Below, piece by piece: positions 10,249 through 22,225 of a stretch of DNA of 64,000 nt. Each line of letters starts with the position of its first letter. Within the stretch, counting starts at the first letter, position 1. The DNA lies in the NCBI RefSeq assembly GCF_024529955.1, contig NZ_AP024854.1, positions 2,542,001-2,606,000 of the forward strand, given 5' to 3'. The notes under the pieces are model-generated. The model saw only the letters and a program-made list of their open reading frames with translations. It was not told where the DNA came from and made no database searches. Source of the stretch: Photobacterium toruni (GTDB taxonomy: Bacteria > Pseudomonadota > Gammaproteobacteria > Enterobacterales > Vibrionaceae). The position numbers and the translations under genes were made by a program.

Positions 10249-10278
10249 GGGGAGTAACTTTACTCCCCATTTTATTTT
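10249..10278 (+). terminator. Hairpin with T-rich tail between chbP and the mutase gene
   Basis: GGGGAGTA and TACTCCCC form an 8-bp stem with a 4-base loop, followed by ATTTTATTTT. This looks like an intrinsic terminator but sits inside the operon. It could attenuate the last gene or protect the 3' end of the upstream mRNA. Confidence 0.65.
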
Positions 10279-10301
10279 GCGAGAGAAATAGGAGTTCCTC
10301 C

Positions 10302-11714
10302 ATGATTCAATTTGGAACCGGTGGTTGGCGTGCCTTTATTGGTGAAGAGTTTACCCAAGCGAATGTACGTTTAGTTGCACAAGCAATTGCTAATATCATG
10401 ATCACCGAATCAGTCACCGATAAAGGGTTTATTATCGGTTATGACCGTCGCTTTTTATCAGATAAAGCGGCAACTTGGTTTGCTGAAGTCTTAGCGGGAA
10501 ATAATATTAAATGTAGTTTTATCAATCGCTTCGTACCAACACCGATCGTGATGTTTAAAGCGAAACAAACTGGTGCAATTTACTCAGCATGTATTACTGC
10601 CTCACATAACCCAGCTGACTACAACGGCATTAAAGTGTTCATCGAAGGCGGTCGTGATGCTGATGAAATCATCACCCAAAAAATTGAACAACAGATCGCA
10701 GTATTAACCGCTGCTGATATAAAGAATGTCGATTTTGAACAAGCGCAACATGATAAGTTAATTGAAATCATCAACCCAATGAACGAGTTTGTTGATTCTG
10801 TTATTGCGTTGCTTGATTTAGAAGCGATAAAACAAGCTAATTTACGCGTGCTTATCGACCCAATGTTTGGCGTTGCTAAAAATGCACTACAAACAGTATT
10901 AATTACAGGTCGCTGTGATGTTGATGTTATCAACGATGGTGAAAACCCAGGTTTTGGCGGCTTAATGCCATCACCAAGTGCTGCAACCCTTTATCGTCTT
11001 AAACATTTAGTCGCTCAAGAAGGCTATGACATTGGTATTGGTACAGATGGTGATGCTGATCGTTTAGGGATCATTGATGAAAAAGGTAACTTTATTCATC
11101 CTAATGAAGTGTTACTACTACTGTATTACTACCTATTAGAATACAAAGGCTGGAAAGGCTCTGTTGTGCGTAATATCGCTACAACACATTTACTTGATAA
11201 AGTCGCTGCAGCCTATGGTGAAAAGTCATTTGAAGTACCGGTTGGCTTTAAGCATATCAGCTCACAAATGGAAGCCGATGACTCATTACTGGGCGGTGAA
11301 AGCTCAGGTGGCCTGACTATTCGTGGCCATATTAAAGGTAAAGATGGAATTTTCGCATCAAGTTTATTAGTTGAAATGATCAGTTCAACGGGTAAAAAAT
11401 TATCTGAATTATTAGATGAAATTTATACTCGCTTTGGCTATGCCTATACAGCAGAAGGCGATTGCACCTTTAAAGCAGCTGAGCGTGATCGTCTTTATAA
11501 TAAAATTTATATCGAAAAATCACTGCCTGAATTTGATTACGAAATCGAAAAAGTCAGCTATACCGATGGTGCGAAAGTTTACTTTAAAAATGGTGGCTGG
11601 GCGATTGCACGTTTCTCTGGCACTGAGCCATTACTGCGTTTATTTGTAGAAATGGAAGATCAAACCCAAGCAGAAGCTGTTTTACTGCAATTTAAACAAT
11701 TTCTTTCGATATAA
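10302..11714 (+). CDS. Phosphoglucomutase/phosphomannomutase family, probable GlcNAc-phosphate mutase
   Basis: An alpha-D-phosphohexomutase of 470 residues with all four active-site loops. The phosphoserine loop TASHNP places Ser101 as the phosphorylated residue. The metal loop GTDGDADR supplies Asp249, Asp251 and Asp253. The sugar loop GGESSGG and the phosphate loop RFSGTEPLLR complete the set. In this operon it most likely converts GlcNAc-1-phosphate from chitobiose phosphorylase into GlcNAc-6-phosphate for entry into amino-sugar catabolism. The housekeeping GlmM is a different branch of the family. It is the last gene before a strong terminator. Confidence 0.88.
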   Translation: MIQFGTGGWRAFIGEEFTQANVRLVAQAIANIMITESVTDKGFIIGYDRRFLSDKAATWFAEVLAGNNIKCSFINRFVPTPIVMFKAKQTGAIYSACITASHNPADYNGIKVFIEGGRDADEIITQKIEQQIAVLTAADIKNVDFEQAQHDKLIEIINPMNEFVDSVIALLDLEAIKQANLRVLIDPMFGVAKNALQTVLITGRCDVDVINDGENPGFGGLMPSPSAATLYRLKHLVAQEGYDIGIGTDGDADRLGIIDEKGNFIHPNEVLLLLYYYLLEYKGWKGSVVRNIATTHLLDKVAAAYGEKSFEVPVGFKHISSQMEADDSLLGGESSGGLTIRGHIKGKDGIFASSLLVEMISSTGKKLSELLDEIYTRFGYAYTAEGDCTFKAAERDRLYNKIYIEKSLPEFDYEIEKVSYTDGAKVYFKNGGWAIARFSGTEPLLRLFVEMEDQTQAEAVLLQFKQFLSI

Positions 11715-11800
11715 CAGTTAGTTATTTTCATTGCTAAGTCCTAGTAACACGCCCTATAGCTGTTACATTGTGCAGATCTGCAATCATGATCTTTGCCACA

Positions 11801-11827
11801 GGGTAGTCTTTTGACTACCCTTTTCTT
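11801..11827 (+). terminator. Rho-independent terminator of the chitin operon
   Basis: GGGTAGTC and GACTACCC pair around a 4-base loop and are followed by TTTTCTTT, about 90 bases after the mutase stop. Confidence 0.85.
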
Positions 11828-11996
11828 TATTACAAAACAACAACCATCAAATTAACAATAACCAATTATCGCTCACAAATAACACTATAAATATTATCAA
11901 TTAATTAAAAAACGCATCATATCACATACAATTATCCAATTAAGGTCCATGCTTATCTCATCAAATATAACTTTCTGCGCAAGGTAAGGAGTTGTT

Positions 11997-12383
11997 ATGA
12001 AAAAGGTCATCATCGCTATCACAATGATCGCACTCGCTATTTTATTTAGCGAACATTTTCATTCATTCTCAGTTGGATTTACACTGGCGATTGTCGCTGT
12101 CAGTTGTAGTTATTTAATTGCTTACCAAGCTATTCGCCAACCACAATATGCGATGAGTTTTTTAGTTGTTGCCGCATTAACGAAACTAGCTATTACGGTA
12201 ATGGGCGTTATTTGGGTCTTTTCTGCCAATATAATTCATTCACCGCTAACATTTTTAGTCGCTTATACTCTTTTCTCTGTTGTTATTACTTATTTTGTTT
12301 CACGCTATCGAGCACATCGCCGCGATATTAGTGATCAACAACAACGTGAAATTTTTCAAACTGGTCTCTATGAATTAAAGTAG
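11997..12383 (+). CDS. Small four-helix membrane protein, unknown function
   Basis: A 128-residue protein that I do not recognise. Four hydrophobic segments are visible, near residues 3-20, 25-44, 52-78 and 84-103. A charged tail follows (SRYRAHRRDISDQQQRE). A good ribosome site (TAAGGAG) precedes the ATG, and base use resembles neighbouring genes. Size and layout recall small AtpI-like or other four-helix inner-membrane proteins, but no motif supports that. It is transcribed towards the rRNA operon and shares its downstream terminator. The roughly 280-base spacer upstream is AT-rich and, apart from the chitin operon terminator, shows nothing else recognisable. Confidence 0.7.
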   Translation: MKKVIIAITMIALAILFSEHFHSFSVGFTLAIVAVSCSYLIAYQAIRQPQYAMSFLVVAALTKLAITVMGVIWVFSANIIHSPLTFLVAYTLFSVVITYFVSRYRAHRRDISDQQQREIFQTGLYELK

Positions 12384-12396
12384 TTTTCCAGAGACG

Positions 12397-12426
12397 AAAA
12401 AACCTGAATCTTTCGATTCAGGTTTC
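12397..12426 (-). terminator. Final rRNA operon terminator, likely bidirectional
   Basis: AACCTGAATC and GATTCAGGTT pair around TTTC, with A- and T-runs on both sides. On the minus strand it ends the rRNA operon after the tRNA remnant. On the plus strand it lies 14 bases after the small membrane protein gene. Confidence 0.85.
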
Positions 12427-12434
12427 TTCAATAA

Positions 12435-12538
12435 TGTGAAGTGGACGGGACTTGCCATACCTAACATCAGCGCGCCCCTCGGCGTGACTGGCCGCTAAGC
12501 TTCCCAATAAAAAGCCTAACCGACTGAACTACCACTCC
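12435..12538 (-). pseudogene. Decayed tRNA-Asp copy
   Basis: The 5' end (GGAGTGG, D-arm region) matches the intact tRNA-Asp, and the anticodon loop still contains GTC. However, U33 is replaced by A, the anticodon stem is mismatched, and the 3' CCA and acceptor strand are altered with one base lost. The T-arm and variable regions are replaced by unrelated sequence, giving 104 bases instead of 77. It is very unlikely to be a working tRNA. Confidence 0.8.
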
Positions 12539-12577
12539 GCAGTGTCTATTCAATATCATCTTACTTTTATGCCGACG

Positions 12578-12609
12578 AAAAAAAACCTGAATCTTTCGAT
12601 TCAGGTTTC
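12578..12609 (-). terminator. First copy of the rRNA operon terminator
   Basis: The same hairpin as at 12397-12426, placed just after the 3' end of the intact tRNA-Asp on the minus strand. Its T-run is eight bases, so the intact tRNA is terminated here and the remnant downstream may hardly be transcribed. Confidence 0.85.
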
Positions 12610-12617
12610 TTCAATAA

Positions 12618-12694
12618 TGGCGGAGTGGACGGGACTCGAACCCGCGACCCCCGGCGTGACAGGCCGGTATTCTAACCAACTGAACTACCACTCC
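12618..12694 (-). tRNA. tRNA-Asp (GTC)
   Basis: A 77-base cloverleaf with encoded CCA. Acceptor GGAGTGG pairs with CCACTCC, the discriminator is G, and the anticodon loop CTGTCAC reads GTC. It is the last working gene of the rRNA operon, as in several enterobacterial and vibrio operons. Confidence 0.97.
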
Positions 12695-12725
12695 GCAGTG
12701 TCTATTCAGCATTTAAGCAATTTGA

Positions 12726-12843
12726 AACTTAGCAATGTCCTACTCTCACATGGGGAGACCCCACACTACCATCGGCGCTACAACGTTTCACTTCTGAGTT
12801 CGGCATGGGATCAGGTGGTACCGCTGCGCTATGGTTGCTAAGT
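12726..12843 (-). rRNA. rrf: 5S rRNA, distal copy
   Basis: A full-length 5S sequence containing the conserved GATCCCATGCCGAACTC segment. It differs from the proximal copy mainly in helix I (CTTAGCAA pairing with TTGCTAAG) and near the helix IV/V region, with paired changes on both sides. The ends are approximate to a few bases. Confidence 0.95.
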
Positions 12844-12891
12844 AAATTCTGTGTCTATTACTGTTACCTAATAACAATAATATAAATTTGA

Positions 12892-13010
12892 AGCCTGGCG
12901 ATGTCCTACTCTCACATGGGGAGACCCCACACTACCATCGGCGCTATTACGTTTCACTACTGAGTTCGGCATGGGATCAGGTGGGTCCATAACGCTATGG
13001 TCGCCAAGCA
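12892..13010 (-). rRNA. rrf: 5S rRNA, proximal copy
   Basis: A complete 5S gene directly downstream of 23S on the minus strand. The terminal helix is formed by GCTTGGCG and CGCCAGGC. The ends are approximate. Confidence 0.96.
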
Positions 13011-13145
13011 AATTCTGGTTTATTTATTACCTTGTGGTAATAAATAGCAATCTGGGAAAATCTAACTAGTTGTTCTCACACTCATTCAAGCGTTTGTAGA
13101 GTCCGTCTCTTCTCTTTTGAGAAGAAAAACCCCTTGGGTGTTGTA

Positions 13146-16038
<2,893 letters not shown>

Positions 16039-16286
16039 ATACAACCCCAAGAGGTCTTGCATGTTCAAACAACCAAGGTTTGTGTTTAATAATCCGATCA
16101 AGAAAATATTAAACATTGGTTTTTCGCCGGACTCATTTATTTGTCTTCACTTTAAAAAGTGAAAGCAAACACAGACACTTGAATGTGTATGTTTTGAGAA
16201 CTCGTTTTTATTCTTCTTTTACAAGAAGCAACAAAAACATTTTTTAAAATTAATCTTTCGATTAAATTTACTAGTCAGCTTTCCAG

Positions 16287-16300
16287 ATTGTTAAAGAACA
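16287..16300 (-). promoter_or_regulatory. boxA antitermination site before 23S
   Basis: TGTTCTTTAACAAT on the minus strand in the tRNA-Ala/23S spacer matches the rRNA boxA motif bound by NusB/S10. The rest of the spacer (16039-16373) holds the flanking sequences expected to pair for RNase III processing. Confidence 0.8.
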
Positions 16301-16373
16301 TGTAATCATCGTTAGATAACCACTTTTTAAAAACACTTTTCATCTCTATAAAAAGAGAAGTATGTTTAAAGAG

Positions 16374-16449
16374 TGGTGGAGCTATGCGGGATCGAACCGC
16401 AGACCTCCTGCGTGCAAGGCAGGCGCTCTCCCAGCTGAGCTATAACCCC
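16374..16449 (-). tRNA. tRNA-Ala (TGC)
   Basis: A 76-base cloverleaf with encoded CCA in the 16S-23S spacer. GGGGTTA pairs with TAGCTCC (one G-T), and the anticodon loop CTTGCAC reads TGC. Confidence 0.97.
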
Positions 16450-16493
16450 AACGATTTAAAAGACTGTACCACCACTTTTTCTGGGAGAAAAAG

Positions 16494-16570
<77 letters not shown>

Positions 16571-16643
16571 AAGTCTTTTTACGTTCTACATTTTAACCAA
16601 GCAATCTGTGTGGACACTGCATAAAACAGTATAAGTCTTTAGG

Positions 16644-18202
<1,559 letters not shown>

Positions 18203-18437
18203 AAGTTTTGTTGTCTCTTTCGAGACGGCTCAATGAATACTGACTTCAAAACTAACTCTTCATAAATAAAGAGTGTAATTTTAAAGCTATTATCGTTCCA
18301 ACAGAACGATAATGAATTGACTGTGCCAAATAATCTTCTCTATAAATAGATTGGCTTATTTGTATTGGTCACTCAGTTCATTGATAAATCTTTCGACTTA
18401 ACTATTCAACGAGTGCCCACACAGATTGCATGGTCAA

Positions 18438-18451
18438 ATTGTTAAAGAACA
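18438..18451 (-). promoter_or_regulatory. boxA antitermination site in the 16S leader
   Basis: TGTTCTTTAACAAT, identical to the boxA in the spacer, lies about 235 bases before 16S on the minus strand, between the promoter and the structural RNA. Confidence 0.8.
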
Positions 18452-18502
18452 ATACTGACTTTCGGTAACCGCTTGCGCCGTTGTCCGTGTCAGTGAGGTC
18501 GC

Positions 18503-18530
18503 ATTATAGGGACTTAGATCACATTAGCAA
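18503..18530 (-). promoter_or_regulatory. rRNA operon promoter
   Basis: On the minus strand TTGCTA and TATAAT are 16 bases apart, followed by a GC-rich discriminator (GCGACC) typical of growth-rate and ppGpp-controlled promoters. Upstream lie A/T tracts that would suit an UP element. Confidence 0.8.
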
Positions 18531-18880
18531 GCGTTAATTTTCTTAATTATCAAAAAAAATACCCATCCGTACGCACTATAATCAAATACTTTAAATACGG
18601 TTTAAAATGCATCACCAATTGGTATTTTTTATATATCTATACTGACAGTAATTCATCTATCTATAAGTGAATAGATAAATAGAGACTATTGAGTCAAACA
18701 AAAATATCAATATATTTACAAATAAGAACAACAAAGCATAAATAACAACAAAACATTATTAATAAACTTAAATTCACACAGAAATAAAAACAATAAAAAC
18801 AATTAGTAATAAAAACCCAGATCATAAATAACAATTATTCATATCTTATGGGTATGATAAATCCCCTCATATCATATAAT
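18531..18880. other. AT-rich spacer between rRNA promoter and tsgA
   Basis: A non-coding stretch rich in A and T with no convincing reading frame. The end next to the rRNA promoter probably holds the UP element and Fis-type sites. The middle has imperfect inverted repeats (around 18655-18680) without a clear role. TATAAT at 18875-18880 may serve tsgA. Confidence 0.6.
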
Positions 18881-18896
18881 GGTGAGATATATCACA
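18881..18896 (+). promoter_or_regulatory. Possible CRP site upstream of tsgA
   Basis: GGTGAGATATATCACA keeps the GTGA-N6-TCAC core of a CRP operator and lies 96 bases before the tsgA start, just after a TATAAT hexamer. If that hexamer is used as the -10, the site would more likely repress. This is a motif match only. Confidence 0.4.
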
Positions 18897-18991
18897 AATA
18901 AAGCTAGTCCTTATGTTAGGATTCAGCCCTTTCATTAATTGGCATTTCGTATGTCTCTTTAATTATAATCGAAAGTTATACAGGATTTGCT

Positions 18992-20179
18992 ATGACAAAC
19001 CAGAATCGCATTCTTCTGACGTGGATAAGTTTCTTATCCTATGCCCTAACTGGATCTCTGATTATCGTTACCGGTATCGTTATGGGAGATATTGCCAAAT
19101 ATTTTGATTTGCCGATATCAAGTATGAGTAACACTTTCACCTTCCTTAATACGGGTATTTTAATCTCTATTTTCCTTAATGTTTGGTTAATGGAGATTGT
19201 TCCTCTCAAACGTCAGCTTATTTTTGGTTTTATTCTGATGCTATTAGCAATTCTTGGCCTTATGTTTGGTCATAGTGTTGCTATATTCTCTGGCTGTATG
19301 TTTGTTCTCGGTGTTGTAAGTGGTATTACTATGTCGATTGGTACTTACTTAATCACTCATATTTATGACGGGAAAGAACGAGGTTCGCGCTTACTATTTA
19401 CTGATTCATTTTTCAGTATGGCAGGTATGATTTTTCCTATAATTTCTGCGGCAGTACTTGCACACCACATGCAATGGTATTGGGTATATGCTGCAATCGG
19501 TGTTATCTATCTTGCTATTTTCATCTTAACATTGATGTCTACATTCCCAGTGTTAGGTAAAGATGCACCTCAAGAAGCATCGACTAATGAACCTAAAGAA
19601 AAATGGGGATTAGGCGTTTTATTCCTCTCTATTGCGGCTTTATGTTACATCCTTGGTCAGCTTGGATTTATTTCTTGGATCCCCGAATATGCAACCCAAA
19701 AACTAGGTTTGTCTATTAGTGATGCCGGTCAATTAGTAAGTTACTTCTGGGGAGCTTATATGATTGGTATGTGGATTTTCAGTGTATTATTGAAAAAATT
19801 CGACCTGCATTATTTCGTCGTCGTTTTATCTGGATTGGCTACTGTACTGATGTATCTATTTAATAAAGATACCGACCCTCATAATCTAATCTATATAATC
19901 TCTGCTCTTGGCTTTATCAGTAGTGCTATTTACACCACTATTATTACGTTAGGATCACAACAAACTAAAGTTTCTTCACCTAAATTAGTTAACTTTATTC
20001 TGTTATGCGGCACAATTGGTACCATGTTAACTTTCGTAGTAACAAGCCCGATAGTTAAACACTATGGCACACACGCTGCGTTAGTTACGGCAAATGGTCT
20101 TTATGCTGCTGTATTTGTAATGTGTATCTTAGTTGGCTTTGTGACAAAGCACCGTATAAATGGTCACAATGGCCACTAA
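18992..20179 (+). CDS. tsgA: TsgA-type MFS transporter
   Basis: A 12-helix major facilitator superfamily protein of 395 residues that matches TsgA in its start ([19 protein letters not shown]) and overall pattern. The central cytoplasmic loop is hydrophilic ([12 protein letters not shown], about residues 190-205). TsgA is an inner-membrane protein of uncertain substrate, named for tellurite resistance and starvation in Salmonella. AGGA precedes the ATG. It stands alone between the rRNA promoter region and its own terminator. Confidence 0.88.
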   Translation: MTNQNRILLTWISFLSYALTGSLIIVTGIVMGDIAKYFDLPISSMSNTFTFLNTGILISIFLNVWLMEIVPLKRQLIFGFILMLLAILGLMFGHSVAIFSGCMFVLGVVSGITMSIGTYLITHIYDGKERGSRLLFTDSFFSMAGMIFPIISAAVLAHHMQWYWVYAAIGVIYLAIFILTLMSTFPVLGKDAPQEASTNEPKEKWGLGVLFLSIAALCYILGQLGFISWIPEYATQKLGLSISDAGQLVSYFWGAYMIGMWIFSVLLKKFDLHYFVVVLSGLATVLMYLFNKDTDPHNLIYIISALGFISSAIYTTIITLGSQQTKVSSPKLVNFILLCGTIGTMLTFVVTSPIVKHYGTHAALVTANGLYAAVFVMCILVGFVTKHRINGHNGH

Positions 20180-20197
20180 TTAAATAATAGTTATAAT

Positions 20198-20237
20198 AAA
20201 AAAGCCTCAAATTTGAACTTCATTTTGAGGCTTTTTT
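20198..20237 (+). terminator. Rho-independent terminator of tsgA
   Basis: AAAAAAGCCTCAAA pairs with TTTTGAGGCTTTTTT around a short loop, starting 18 bases after the stop. Confidence 0.9.
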
Positions 20238-20325
20238 ATAATCAATATTTGTTATCAATCTACCAAAACAATAATCCTCAAGAGGATAAAATATCGTATC
20301 ACTAACTTTATAGCAGTCTATTGAT

Positions 20326-21018
20326 ATGCTTAAAAAACATCTATTTGCTTTAGCATGCATTTGTATTAGCCCCGCCACTGTTGCTACCCCTATAACATCA
20401 CTTTCATCAAACACTGCCAGCTATAACTTGTTTCTTATTCCTAGTCATGCTGTTGATAAAACCGTATTGACTATCAGTAACCGACTTCAACAGCAACAAT
20501 TATCATCACTTTATAGTCAAGGTTTTCTACCGCATATCACTCTTTATTTAACTGAATATCCAACTAACAACCTCAAATTACTCAAACAAAAAGCACAACA
20601 ACTTGCCAATCAATGGCATCAATTTGATTTGACGCTGGATCACATTCAACGTACAAAAGGAAATTGGTTAATGCTTGATGTGGACAATACACCTGAACTA
20701 CAACAATTAGCCGATACTGCTACTATAATGGTGGCTCCACTTCGAACCATAAATCCAACTATTCCGACATGGGTCAACCACTATCCAGAGAAATTAGCGG
20801 CTTTTCGACGTTATGGTAGTCCAAATGTCTTTATGAATTTTGAACCTCATATCACCTTATTACCCCAAACAGATTCGCAAAAGCTGACTACATTTATGGC
20901 AAATTATGGTGCTCATTTTAAATCGGTGAATTTTAAAGCTCTCGGAATTGGCATCGCAGCAGTCAATAGTAATGGTCAAGCAAAAGCAGAAATCGCAAGT
21001 TACTTATTTACTCAATAA
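20326..21018 (+). CDS. Periplasmic 2H phosphoesterase (2'-5' RNA ligase superfamily)
   Basis: A 230-residue protein with two HITL motifs, at His70 and His175, spaced as in 2H phosphoesterases/2'-5' RNA ligases. These enzymes open or form cyclic or 2'-5' phosphodiesters with the two histidines. Unusually, it begins with a signal peptide (KKHLFALACICISPATVATP), so it should act in the periplasm. The substrate is unknown; fragments of RNA or cyclic phosphates from outside are possible. It stands alone and ends at a bidirectional terminator shared with the RIO kinase gene. Confidence 0.78.
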   Translation: MLKKHLFALACICISPATVATPITSLSSNTASYNLFLIPSHAVDKTVLTISNRLQQQQLSSLYSQGFLPHITLYLTEYPTNNLKLLKQKAQQLANQWHQFDLTLDHIQRTKGNWLMLDVDNTPELQQLADTATIMVAPLRTINPTIPTWVNHYPEKLAAFRRYGSPNVFMNFEPHITLLPQTDSQKLTTFMANYGAHFKSVNFKALGIGIAAVNSNGQAKAEIASYLFTQ

Positions 21019-21025
21019 CAACCAC

Positions 21026-21056
21026 AAAAAAACCTCAATTTTTGATTGAGGTTTTT
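21026..21056. terminator. Bidirectional terminator
   Basis: AAAAACCTCAAT and ATTGAGGTTTTT pair around a short loop between two convergent genes, with A- and T-runs at both ends. Confidence 0.88.
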
Positions 21057-21092
21057 CAAAATACTTATCTATAAAAATAAAAATGATAGCGA

Positions 21093-21950
21093 TTACTCAC
21101 TTTCTTCTTCATCCATAAAACGAGCGCGACGTAACTCTGCCTCCGCCATAACCGCGTTAATTTCAGCCATTAAGCCATCAATATCAGCATCAACTTCACT
21201 TTCAATATATACGCCTGTTAATTCAGTCTCTGGTGTTAGCGTACCGGCTTGAAATAATGCCCACATTTCTTTGCCATATTGGGTTTCAAGTAGCGCTGGT
21301 GCATAGCGACCATAATAATTAGCCATGTTCTTCACATCACGCTCAAACATCCACTTAGCATTATTATTTGCAGAAGCATCTACAGCTTGAGGCAAGTCAA
21401 TTATGACTGGGCCTTGACCATCGACTAATACATTAAATTCAGATAAATCACCATGAATAAGACCAATGCATAACATACGCTTGATATAATTTATCATTAA
21501 CGCATGATCACGTAAGGCTTGTTCTTTGGTTAGCGTGATATCATTTAAACGTGGAGCTACAGCGCCATCTGCATCTGTAATTAGCTCCATCAATAACACC
21601 CCATCAAAACAACCATAAGGAATGGGAGCACGAACATTTGCTTTTAGCAATAATGACAACGCATCGACTTCTGCTTGTTGCCAAACTTTTTCTTGCTCAT
21701 CTCGACCAAACTTAGACCCCTTTTCCATCGCGCGAGCACGACGACTATTACGTACTTTACGTCCCTCGCGGTAAGTCACCGCTTTCTTAAAGCTACGTTG
21801 GTCAATTTCTTTATAGACTTTAGCACAACAAATTTTGCCACCACTGCGAACAACATACACAGAGGCTTCTTTACCGCTCATCAGTTGAGATAAAACGTCA
21901 TCAATAAGACCATCTTCAACTAGGGGTTGTAATCGTGGAGGAATCTTCAT
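21093..21950 (-). CDS. RIO family serine protein kinase
   Basis: A RIO1-like kinase of 285 residues. The nucleotide loop is SGKEASVYVV near residue 27, the catalytic loop is HGDLSEFN, and the metal motif is IIDLPQA. RIO kinases act in ribosome maturation in eukaryotes and archaea. A subset of proteobacteria carry one of unknown role. The N-terminus includes a short segment before the kinase (PPRLQPLVEDGLIDDV). The C-terminal tail is acidic and may be disordered. Function beyond kinase or ATPase activity is not known. Confidence 0.88.
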   Translation of the reverse strand: MKIPPRLQPLVEDGLIDDVLSQLMSGKEASVYVVRSGGKICCAKVYKEIDQRSFKKAVTYREGRKVRNSRRARAMEKGSKFGRDEQEKVWQQAEVDALSLLLKANVRAPIPYGCFDGVLLMELITDADGAVAPRLNDITLTKEQALRDHALMINYIKRMLCIGLIHGDLSEFNVLVDGQGPVIIDLPQAVDASANNNAKWMFERDVKNMANYYGRYAPALLETQYGKEMWALFQAGTLTPETELTGVYIESEVDADIDGLMAEINAVMAEAELRRARFMDEEESE

Positions 21951-22225
21951 TACACCTACATTTGTCAGTAACTAGGAATATACCTGTTTATAATATCGCA
22001 TTATCGCTAGCTGAAATTTTTTAACAAGTAGTGATGAGTGGTTATTTCTCAACAGCCTCACTAGTCATAAAATATCCTAGGATAAGCATGCTCCCCTACA
22101 TAAAATATTAAACATTAAAAACAACAACATAAAATATCGTTTTTAAAACTACATTCCTTTTTTAGCTACTTTTATCATTTATATTAATAAACACCATCAC
22201 TCACTAGCTAATGATTTTTCACTAT

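Larger units (their letters stand above)
12393..12708. repeat. Imperfect tandem duplication of tRNA-Asp plus terminator
   Basis: Two related units, about 12393-12552 and 12574-12708, each contain the same terminator hairpin (CCTGAATC, TTTC, GATTCAGG), a tRNA-Asp-like body and the flank CCGCAGTGTCTATTCA. The second holds the intact tRNA-Asp; the first holds a degraded and longer copy. Confidence 0.85.

Noticed and set aside
18655-18682. Inverted repeat ATCTAT/ATAGAT in the spacer upstream of the rRNA promoter
   Set aside because: AT-only repeats are expected by chance in such AT-rich DNA, and no T-run or known site is present.
22073-22084. Perfect palindrome TATCCTAGGATA downstream of the amidohydrolase gene
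   Set aside because: Short, not positioned at a promoter, and without a known regulator; no terminator features.
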